DNA from: Acidimicrobiaceae bacterium
Lineage (GTDB): Bacteria > Actinomycetota > Acidimicrobiia > Acidimicrobiales > RAAP-2
DNA: 35,082 nucleotides
Direction of reading: 5' to 3'
NCBI GenBank assembly: GCA_027306525.1
Contig: DAHUZM010000065.1
Location: 1-35,082, forward strand
Part shown: positions 1 to 5,094 of the stretch, piece by piece
Numbering within the stretch: position 1 is the first letter of the stretch
Layout of the letters: the number at the start of each line of letters is the position of its first letter
Program-made: the position numbers and the translations under genes
The notes under the pieces: generated by a model
The model's input: the letters and a program-made list of their open reading frames with translations, nothing else
What the model was told of the DNA's origin: nothing
Database searches by the model: none

Positions 1-2
1 CC

Positions 3-251
3 AGAGACATCACCCAACGGCAGCTTCGGAACGACAGCGGCGAGATCATGCGGGGATTGGACCAGGGCGAAAGCTTCATCGTGACCCGAAACGGCGTACC
101 CGTGGGTGAGTTGACGCCGCTGCGGCGGCACCGGTTCGTGAACGCCGATGCCGCCATCGCCATGTTCCGTGGTGCGCCAAGCGTCGACCTGGCCCAGCTT
201 CGTGCCGATCTCGACAGCGTTGCATCCCAGGATCTCGAGCCTCGTGCCTGA
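3..251 (+). CDS. Phd/YefM-type antitoxin (5' end missing)
   Basis: Antitoxin partner of the PIN toxin that follows. The reading frame is open from the left edge of the window and reads RDITQRQLRNDSGEIMRGLD, then ESFIVTRNGVPVGELTPL, the usual N-terminal DNA-binding fold of Phd/YefM antitoxins; only the first few residues are outside the window. The C-terminal part (after about residue 45) is the toxin-binding tail. It ends TGA inside the toxin gene, so the two are translationally coupled with an 8-base overlap. Such antitoxins usually repress their own operon together with the toxin; the operator would lie to the left of the window. An internal ATG at 48 would cut off conserved residues and is not the likely start. 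Confidence 0.8.
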   Translation, partial: RDITQRQLRNDSGEIMRGLDQGESFIVTRNGVPVGELTPLRRHRFVNADAAIAMFRGAPSVDLAQLRADLDSVASQDLEPRA

Positions 252-657
252 TTCGCCACGCGACCAACGAGGGATCATCGATACTTCCGTCGTCATCGAC
301 CTCGAGCAGCTCAACACGCAACAACTTCCGATCGAGCTGGCAGTGAGCGCGATCACCATGGCCGAACTGGCCGCCGGTCCTCATGCGGCCAAGGAGCCCG
401 GAGAACGGGCGCGTCGCCAGGACCGTTTACAACGCGCAGAAGCCGTCTTCGATGCCCTCCCCTTCGACGGAGAAGCCGCTCGTGCCTACGGACGAATCTA
501 CGCCGCGGAGATCGGGAGAGGACGCAAAGCGCGCGGTTCTCGAGCGTTGGATCTCCTGATCGCAGCAACCGCATGCGCCGAAGACCTTCCGATCTATACG
601 CGCAACCCTGAAGACTTCGACGGGCTCCATGACCTCGTGCGGATCGTTGCGGTCTGA
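244..657 (+). CDS. VapC-like PIN-domain toxin 1
   Basis: Predicted Mg-dependent endoribonuclease toxin of a type II module, about 137 aa, the normal VapC length. The GTG at 244 is chosen because it overlaps the antitoxin's end and places the first PIN acidic residue (IIDTSVVID, Asp13) near the N-terminus. Other PIN residues visible are Glu41 (TMAELAAG) and Asp103 (SRALDLLIAATA), followed by a short LPIYTRNPEDF end. The frame is also open upstream of 244, but that stretch belongs to the antitoxin in another frame. VapC toxins typically cut tRNA or rRNA; the target here cannot be read from sequence. Confidence 0.85.
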   Translation: MPDSPRDQRGIIDTSVVIDLEQLNTQQLPIELAVSAITMAELAAGPHAAKEPGERARRQDRLQRAEAVFDALPFDGEAARAYGRIYAAEIGRGRKARGSRALDLLIAATACAEDLPIYTRNPEDFDGLHDLVRIVAV

Positions 658-678
658 GCCAGAGCCAAGCTGCCGGCG

Positions 679-1554
679 GTGAGCCCTCCAGCCGAGATTG
701 ACGCGCAGTCGGCAGCGTCAATCCTCTCTGAAGTCACGGGAAGCGAGTTCCGCCACGTCCGCGCGCTCGCAGGCGGTGAAACCGGCGCCCATCAGTTCCT
801 CGGGCCCGACGGCCGGCCGATCGTCGTCAAGTGGGACACGACCCCGCGCGGACGATCGCTGCGGGGCGAGGCTGTCATCCTCTCGGAGCGACTCCGTCTC
901 CAGGCGGGCTGGCCGGTGCCACCTGAATTAGTCATCGATGCCGACGACATTCGTTTCGTCATCCAAGCGTTCATGCCGGGCTCCCCGCCGACGAGGATCG
1001 ACCACGAGCTCGTCGACCAACTGCTGGCACTGCACGCGCGCCGATTGGGACTGGCCGAACCTCAGGACCCTGTTCGTTGGCCCACACACCTCATCACCAC
1101 GCTTACCACCGGTGGGAACGGATACTGCCTCCATGCGTCACTTCGTTCTTACGATGACCGCACCCGGTCCCTGATTGAGCGAGTCGAAGCATTTGGCAGA
1201 TCGCTCAGTGTCGATGACTTCGTAAGCCAGGATGTGGTCCACTGGGATCTTCATCCGGGGAACCTTCTGGTCGAGGGCAACCACCTCGAGGCGGTCATCG
1301 ACACCGACTTCGTACTCGTCGGCGACGCCAACTTCGATCTCGTGATGCTGGCCTTGACCTGTTTGCGCCTGGAGTGCTCACCAGGAGTGAGTTCCCGGCT
1401 CTTCGATGAGGCGTTCGAGCACCTCGACGAGGTGAGAGCAAAGGCATACCTGGCACATCTCTTCGTCCGGCTGGTCGACTGGCCGATCCGGAGGGACAGT
1501 CGAGTGGACGTCGACTTCTGGCTGGATCAGGCAGACCGACTGCTCACGATCTGA
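679..1554 (+). CDS. APH-family phosphotransferase
   Basis: Protein of 291 aa with the fold of aminoglycoside phosphotransferase/choline kinase proteins. The N-lobe carries FLGPDGRPIVVKWD with a candidate ATP-binding Lys. The catalytic loop reads VVHWDLHPGNLL (Asp190, His192, Asn195), and the metal-binding IDTDFV segment (Asp208) follows. This shows an ATP-dependent kinase of a small molecule; the substrate is not shown, and resistance should not be assumed because the family is broad. Start GTG 679 lies 21 bases after the vapC stop, so it may be read through from the toxin-antitoxin promoter. The C-terminal helices (residues 225-291) are family-like but not diagnostic. Confidence 0.75.
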   Translation: MSPPAEIDAQSAASILSEVTGSEFRHVRALAGGETGAHQFLGPDGRPIVVKWDTTPRGRSLRGEAVILSERLRLQAGWPVPPELVIDADDIRFVIQAFMPGSPPTRIDHELVDQLLALHARRLGLAEPQDPVRWPTHLITTLTTGGNGYCLHASLRSYDDRTRSLIERVEAFGRSLSVDDFVSQDVVHWDLHPGNLLVEGNHLEAVIDTDFVLVGDANFDLVMLALTCLRLECSPGVSSRLFDEAFEHLDEVRAKAYLAHLFVRLVDWPIRRDSRVDVDFWLDQADRLLTI

Positions 1555-1560
1555 TCGCGC

Positions 1561-1587
1561 GCAACGTCCGCTTGCGGCAATCGTTGC
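1561..1587 (+). terminator. Possible terminator after the phosphotransferase
   Basis: Seven bases after the TGA, GCAACG (1561-1566) pairs with CGTTGC (1582-1587), and an inner CCG/CGG can also pair. No T-run follows, so this is a weak terminator candidate. Between 1588 and 1889 there is no gene: the stretch holds a tRNA fragment (1665-1707) and one copy of a 25-bp repeat (1810-1834). Confidence 0.35.
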
Positions 1588-1664
1588 CAGATTCGGAGCG
1601 CATGTCGACTCCACCTGTCCGAACCATGCCTGGCGGGGTGGCGGTTCGAGTACGACGACGTGGC

Positions 1665-1707
1665 GGGCGCTGCGGGGACTTGACCCCCACGACCTCAGCC
1701 GTGTGAA
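1665..1707 (-). repeat. Displaced 3' half of a tRNA-Val gene (candidate att remnant)
   Basis: This stretch matches the 3' half of the intact tRNA-Val at 3515-3588, in the same orientation. The anticodon loop, 3' anticodon stem and variable region are identical over 18 bases (1690-1707 against 3539-3556). The 7-base acceptor 3' strand is also identical (1665-1671 against 3516-3522). The T-arm between them differs in sequence but can still fold (GGGG, TCAAGT, CCCC). No 5' half is present, so this is not a functional tRNA. A 3' tRNA duplicate is the classic scar left by site-specific integration into a tRNA gene. Confidence 0.75.
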
Positions 1708-1809
1708 TCGCTTCCAGCCACTTTCGGTGACCTGGGGATATCGAGGAATGACCAGTTAGATCCACAATTTGGCTTACCGCTCGATACCGCTGATCTCCCC
1801 TGTTTTGCG

Positions 1810-1834
1810 TTCCTTCGCGCACGAATCGCGCACG
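1810..1834 (+). repeat. 25-bp direct repeat, left copy
   Basis: Sequence TTCCTTCGCGCACG followed by AATCGCGCACG; it matches 3431-3455 in 23 of 25 bases. Each copy itself contains the 8-mer CGCGCACG twice, 11 bp apart (one helical turn), which suggests a protein-binding site such as an integrase arm site. Similarity continues weakly to a shared CTCACC/GTCACC. The two copies bracket two toxin-antitoxin modules. Confidence 0.65.
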
Positions 1835-1889
1835 AAACTGAGTCACCCCGACTCAACTCAGGGTCCCGTGCCGATTAGGGACGCACAAA

Positions 1890-1926
1890 TACACGCCTTA
1901 TACACGTTAGGTGTACCATAGGTGTA
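1890..1926 (+). promoter_or_regulatory. Operator/promoter of the second toxin-antitoxin module
   Basis: Four half-sites with regular spacing: TACAC at 1890 and 1901, then the inverted form GTGTA at 1911 and 1922, each pair 11 bp apart. The last half-site runs into the ATG at 1926. TTATAC at 1898-1903 could be a -10, 17 bp from TTAGGG at 1875-1880, which would put the promoter inside the operator and give a very short leader. The layout fits cooperative binding of ribbon-helix-helix antitoxin dimers on one face of the DNA and autorepression. Confidence 0.55.
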
Positions 1927-2135
1927 TGAGCAAGGTCCGCACCAACATCGAGATCGAGAACGACTACGTGCTCGCCATCATGGACCGCTACGGCCTGCAC
2001 ACCAAGACCGAAGCGGTCGACCTCGCATTACGGCACCTCGCCGGCCAACCGATGACGCGTGAGGAGGCCTTGAGTATGCGAGGGGCACGTGCCATCGCCA
2101 AGGTGCCCGCTGACACCGGCCCACCGGCTTCGTGA
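1926..2135 (+). CDS. VapB-like ribbon-helix-helix antitoxin
   Basis: Small antitoxin of about 69 aa. The N-terminus (MSKVRTNIEIENDYVLAIMD, then RYGLHTKTEAVDLALRHLAG) is the strand-helix-helix DNA-binding pattern of the VapB antitoxins that start RTNIEID. The C-terminal tail (EEALSMRGARAIAKV) is the expected toxin-binding region. ATG 1926 is preferred over the GTG at 1911 because it starts the conserved strand; no clear ribosome site precedes it. The stop overlaps the toxin start by four bases (GTGA). It probably represses its own promoter at 1890-1926. Confidence 0.85.
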   Translation: MSKVRTNIEIENDYVLAIMDRYGLHTKTEAVDLALRHLAGQPMTREEALSMRGARAIAKVPADTGPPAS

Positions 2136-2545
2136 TCCTCGCCGACACGTCGGCCTGGGTGGAATTCGACCGAGCCACCGGGAGCCCCGTGGAGCGTCGT
2201 ATGACGGAGCTGGTCGGTGAAGACCGCAGCCTCCTCGCCGTGACCGAGCCGGTCGTCATGGAGGTCGCCGCCGGCGCCCGCACAGCCGAACGCGAGGCCG
2301 ATCTTCGACGACTCCTCCTGCGGTTCGACCTCCTCGGCTTCGACGCGGGCGTCGACTTCGACGCTGCAGTCAGCATCTACCGGCACTGTCGACGAGGCGG
2401 TGTGACACCTCGAGGACTGATCGACTGCATGATCGCCTCGGTCGCCCGTCGTCATGACGCCACGCTGCTGGCTGCCGATGCCGATCTGGTTCGCGTTGCC
2501 GGCGTTGTCGGGATCGCCCTCGACGGCCTTTCAACGACGATCTGA
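2132..2545 (+). CDS. VapC-like PIN-domain toxin 2
   Basis: Predicted PIN ribonuclease toxin of 137 aa. PIN acidic residues: Asp5 (ILADTSAWVEF), Glu44 (VVMEVAAGAR), Asp98 (PRGLIDCMIASVA) and Asp116/118 (LLAADADL). The GTG start overlaps the antitoxin stop. Length and motifs are complete, so the toxin appears intact. It lies, with the third module, in the stretch bracketed by tRNA-Val sequence. Confidence 0.88.
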   Translation: MILADTSAWVEFDRATGSPVERRMTELVGEDRSLLAVTEPVVMEVAAGARTAEREADLRRLLLRFDLLGFDAGVDFDAAVSIYRHCRRGGVTPRGLIDCMIASVARRHDATLLAADADLVRVAGVVGIALDGLSTTI

Positions 2546-2558
2546 CCGACGCGAGCCG

Positions 2559-2591
2559 TGCGGGTGCGGGCCCTGTAACACAGCACCCGCA
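2559..2591 (+). terminator. Hairpin after vapC 2
   Basis: TGCGGGTGC (2559-2567) pairs perfectly with GCACCCGCA (2583-2591) around a 15-base loop, 13 bases after the toxin stop. There is no T-run on the plus strand, so termination is likely but not certain. Confidence 0.5.
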
Positions 2592-2677
2592 AAATACATA
2601 GGAAGTCTCCGAGTAGGGATTCTCTGTTCGACCTCCTGCCTCAGGGAAATTTGGGCATGTTGGGTTTCAGCCGCTAT

Positions 2678-2701
2678 CCTTACTTCGCGTAGCCAGTAAG
2701 G
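2678..2701 (+). promoter_or_regulatory. Inverted repeat over the AbrB-antitoxin ribosome site
   Basis: CCTTAC (2678-2683) and GTAAGG (2696-2701) form 6-bp arms 12 bases apart, and the right arm overlaps the AAGGAG ribosome site (2698-2703). A possible -10 (TATCCT, 2675-2680) overlaps the left arm, with TTGGGC at 2651-2656 as a weak -35. It is probably the self-operator of the third toxin-antitoxin module. Confidence 0.45.
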
Positions 2702-2710
2702 AGTACAGTG

Positions 2711-2959
2711 ATGGACGTAGCGGCCAAGGTCACCTCGAAGGGACAAGTGACCGTTCCGAAGGCTGTCCGTGATGCTTTGGGAATCGAGGAGGGCGACGCC
2801 GTCGTGTTCCGGGTCGAGGGGAACCGGGCCCTGATCGCCAAGACGGCGGACTTCTTGGAGCTGGCCGGCTCGGTGAACGTGCCCGCGGCCAAGCGCAACG
2901 CCGCCTGGGACGAGGTGATTCGCAGGACCAGGACGAAGCGAGCCACTGCGCGTCGATGA
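2711..2959 (+). CDS. AbrB/SpoVT-type antitoxin
   Basis: Antitoxin of 82 aa with a swapped-hairpin AbrB DNA-binding domain: AKVTSKGQVTVPKAVRDALG, then EGDAVVFRVEGNRALI. The tail (ADFLELAGSVNVPA onward) would bind the toxin. ATG 2711 is seven bases after AAGGAG (2698-2703), better placed than the GTG at 2708. The end overlaps the toxin start (ATGA), as is normal for vapBC operons. An inverted repeat just upstream suggests autoregulation. Confidence 0.88.
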   Translation: MDVAAKVTSKGQVTVPKAVRDALGIEEGDAVVFRVEGNRALIAKTADFLELAGSVNVPAAKRNAAWDEVIRRTRTKRATARR

Positions 2960-3348
2960 CGGCCTTCGTGGACACGAACGTCCTTGTTCGGCACCTCACC
3001 GGCGATCCGCCCGAGATGGCGGCTCGAGCAACTGCCGCGTTGCGCTCCGAATCAGAGCTGCTGTTGACCGACCTCGTGGCGGCTGAAACCGTCTACGTAC
3101 TCGAGTCTTTCTACGAGGTCCCTCGGAACCAAGTCGCCGAATCCGTGCGGTCGTTGATCGGGTTCGGATCGGTTGCCTGCGTCGACCCTGCCCTCCTGCT
3201 GCGAGCCGTCGAGGTCTACGAGACCGATCGGATTGACTTCGCCGAGGCCTACCTCGTCGCTTCCGCGGAAAGTACTGACGTCGGAAGGATCCTCTCATTC
3301 GACCGATCGCTCGATCGTGTTGAGACTGTCGAGCGGATAGAGCCGTAA
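2956..3348 (+). CDS. VapC-like PIN-domain toxin 3
   Basis: Predicted PIN ribonuclease toxin of 130 aa. Acidic residues: Asp6 (TAFVDTNVLVRHLTGD), Glu44 (TDLVAAETVYVLE), Asp94 (RIDFAEAYLVA) and Asp116 (LSFDRSLDR). This is the common VapC subtype paired with AbrB antitoxins. Start and stop are intact, and a strong hairpin follows the stop directly. It is unlike toxins 1 and 2 outside the PIN motifs, so the modules are not recent duplicates. Confidence 0.9.
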   Translation: MTAFVDTNVLVRHLTGDPPEMAARATAALRSESELLLTDLVAAETVYVLESFYEVPRNQVAESVRSLIGFGSVACVDPALLLRAVEVYETDRIDFAEAYLVASAESTDVGRILSFDRSLDRVETVERIEP

Positions 3349-3378
3349 GCGAGTCCTTGATCAGGTAGAGGGACTCGC
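3349..3378 (+). terminator. Hairpin at the vapC 3 stop codon
   Basis: GCGAGTCC (3349-3356), directly after TAA, pairs perfectly with GGACTCGC (3371-3378), loop 14 bases. It is a probable terminator for the third toxin-antitoxin operon. The stretch 3379-3514 holds no gene: it carries the right 25-bp repeat and a hairpin belonging to the tRNA. Confidence 0.55.
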
Positions 3379-3430
3379 CCCGCGATGGACGCGAGCTCCG
3401 AACGTGAACTCCGTGCGCGATCGGAGGCGA

Positions 3431-3455
3431 TTCCTTCGCGCACGTAGCGCGCACG
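3431..3455 (+). repeat. 25-bp direct repeat, right copy
   Basis: TTCCTTCGCGCACG followed by TAGCGCGCACG, 23 of 25 bases identical to 1810-1834, again with CGCGCACG twice 11 bp apart (3437-3444 and 3448-3455). It lies about 60 bp from the 3' end of the intact tRNA-Val. Confidence 0.65.
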
Positions 3456-3491
3456 CCGGAGAACTCACCAGAGGACATCGACAACGCGCAA

Positions 3492-3507
3492 CCCCCTGAC
3501 CAGGGGG
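3492..3507 (-). terminator. Hairpin downstream of tRNA-Val
   Basis: CCCCCT and AGGGGG form a 6-bp stem with a four-base loop, seven bases past the tRNA 3' end on the minus strand. It is a likely processing or termination structure; there is no clear T-run. Confidence 0.4.
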
Positions 3508-3514
3508 AACAGAG

Positions 3515-3588
3515 TGGGCGCTAGAGGACTCGAACCTCCGACCTCAGCCGTGTGAAGGCTGCGCTCTAACCAACTGAGCTAAGCGCCC
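3515..3588 (-). tRNA. tRNA-Val (anticodon CAC)
   Basis: The minus strand folds as a complete cloverleaf. The acceptor stem is GGGCGCT with AGCGCCC, the D-arm has AGCTCAGTTGGTTAGAGC, and the anticodon arm is CAGCC-TTCACAC-GGCTG with CAC at 3554-3552. The T-arm has GGTTCGAGTCC and the discriminator base is A. The CCA end is not encoded. The 3' half is duplicated at 1665-1707. Confidence 0.96.
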
Positions 3589-3727
3589 CCCTGGGGGTGT
3601 CTCGTACACCAAGGGGAAAAGCTAGTCGGCTCCGACCCGGACGCCCTCCACTGACCCAAGGGCGCCATCTGCGGAGCGTTGGCCGGCTTCGCTTCCGCTT
3701 CGAAAGGACCGGTAGCCTGGAGATGCC

Positions 3728-4468
3728 GTGGCCGACGAGACCGAGTCTGCCGAAGAAACGCCCGCTCCCGAGGGTCGGTTGTCCAAACTCGCCGCGCTCT
3801 TTCGCCCGAGCCCGAGACCTGCCCCAGCTTCGGCCAATCGACCACCGACGCGTGAGGCGGTGCTCAATCTCGACCACACCGAGCGTCGCATCGGGCTGTT
3901 CGGGGCTGGGCTGGCGGCCGTCCTCGCGCTTGCCGCAGCCATGCCCGGGGTGCTCAACCCCAAGACGACCAAAGTCACCCAAACCATCAGGCCCCTGAAG
4001 GATCACACATGCATCGCGGGCTTCACCTATCAGAAGTCTTCGGGACAGTGCACCGGCAAGGGCACCCTTTCGTTGGAGCACTGGGTCGTCGAACTCGCGC
4101 TCCTGCTCGCCTTCGCCGTGGCGATCTTCGTTGCGACACGCTTTGGGCGACGCGGCCCCGTCGGGTTCACCCTGCTCATGACGGGGTTGGCGTTCGAGGC
4201 CTACCTCGGGATTCTCGGGGTGGCCTTCATCGCTGGCGGAGGGTGGATCCTGATTCGGGCGTGGCGGGTACAGCGCTATGGCTCGCCGACGGCCACGAAA
4301 TCCAATCCAAGCGGCGAGCGGCGCCCCCAACCCACTCGCGCCGAGCGGGCCTCCAGGGCAAAGAAGGCGGCCGGACCCGAGCGCAAGACCCCCGAGGCCT
4401 CGAAGCGCTACACACCGAAGAAGGCCAAGAAGAAGCGACCGGCACCCACTACCCCTCCGGGGTCATGA
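3728..4468 (+). CDS. Uncharacterised membrane protein with basic tail
   Basis: Protein of 246 aa that I cannot assign to a family. Residues 1-45 are polar and proline-rich (cytosolic). A hydrophobic helix covers about 53-74 (RIGLFGAGLAAVLALAAAMP). A loop with two cysteines follows (HTCIAGFTYQKSSGQCTG, a possible disulfide). Then come hydrophobic stretches at about 117-136 and 143-172, and a very basic Lys/Arg/Pro tail (about 180-246). The GTG start lies five bases after CTGGAG. Its last 20 bases overlap the convergent tetR gene. Confidence 0.7.
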   Translation: MADETESAEETPAPEGRLSKLAALFRPSPRPAPASANRPPTREAVLNLDHTERRIGLFGAGLAAVLALAAAMPGVLNPKTTKVTQTIRPLKDHTCIAGFTYQKSSGQCTGKGTLSLEHWVVELALLLAFAVAIFVATRFGRRGPVGFTLLMTGLAFEAYLGILGVAFIAGGGWILIRAWRVQRYGSPTATKSNPSGERRPQPTRAERASRAKKAAGPERKTPEASKRYTPKKAKKKRPAPTTPPGS

Positions 4469-5048
4469 GGGCCGAGCGGAGGAGCGCGAGCACGTCCGCC
4501 CGTCGGCGGACCAGCGATTTCGCGCTCGGCTCCTCGCCGAGCGCGCGAAACACCTCGACCTCGGTCACCATCCCGATCACCGTCGAGTAGATCGAGAGCA
4601 GCAAGAGCCGGGGGTCATGACGCCGCATCCGCCCGGCGTCCATCTCGGCCTCCAAGAACGCGCTCGCTCGCTGCACCAGCGGGTCGAGTGCCGTGATCAT
4701 CTGGGTGGCGGCCGGGGGGCCGAGTCGCGCGGCCTCGCGAACCAGCCCGAGCAGCTCGGGCCGCCGGGCCGCCAGCCGGAACACCGCCCGCACGACGGCG
4801 GCGACCTTCTCCCAACCCTGGCCGGTGCCCTTCAGACCCTGCTCAAAGGCCTCCGTCAGCTCGGCAGCGCTCCGCTCGATGAGAGCGGCGAGCACGGCCT
4901 CCTTGTTGGCAAACCAATAGAGGATCGTCTGCTTGCGGATCTCGAGCATGCCTGCCAGGGCGTCGAGCGACGTCGCGTCGTAACCGCGGGTGCCAAAAGA
5001 GGCAAGGGCGGCATCCAAGATGCGGTCGGACGTCTGGGGCCCGCTCAC
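4449..5048 (-). CDS. TetR-family repressor of the divergent lipid operon
   Basis: Transcription regulator of 199 aa. The N-terminal helix-turn-helix is typical of TetR (ILDAALASFGTRGYDATSLD, then LAGMLEIRKQTILYWFANKE). The rest is the all-helical ligand-binding and dimer domain, with a C-terminal region like regulators of fatty-acid and lipid genes; that resemblance is only suggestive. GTG start at 5048. The 46-bp gap to the acyl-CoA reductase gene holds two copies of a near-palindrome, which suggests it represses both itself and that operon and is released by a lipid or acyl-CoA ligand (inference). Confidence 0.85.
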   Translation of the reverse strand: MSGPQTSDRILDAALASFGTRGYDATSLDALAGMLEIRKQTILYWFANKEAVLAALIERSAAELTEAFEQGLKGTGQGWEKVAAVVRAVFRLAARRPELLGLVREAARLGPPAATQMITALDPLVQRASAFLEAEMDAGRMRRHDPRLLLLSIYSTVIGMVTEVEVFRALGEEPSAKSLVRRRADVLALLRSALMTPEG

Positions 5049-5085
5049 CTACCAAATGGTAGACAGATTCCCTACCAAATGGTAG
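5049..5085. promoter_or_regulatory. Tandem TetR operator
   Basis: CTACCAAATGGTAG occurs at 5049-5062 and again at 5072-5085, each with 6-bp inverted arms around AA; the identity extends to ACA, giving a 17-bp direct repeat 23 bp apart. The pair fills the space between the tetR start (5048) and the reductase ATG (5095), so bound repressor would block both promoters. Confidence 0.75.
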
Positions 5086-5094
5086 ACAACCTGG

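Noticed and set aside
1665-1707. A second functional tRNA-Val
   Set aside because: Only the 3' half is present; there is no 5' acceptor strand, D-arm or 5' anticodon stem.
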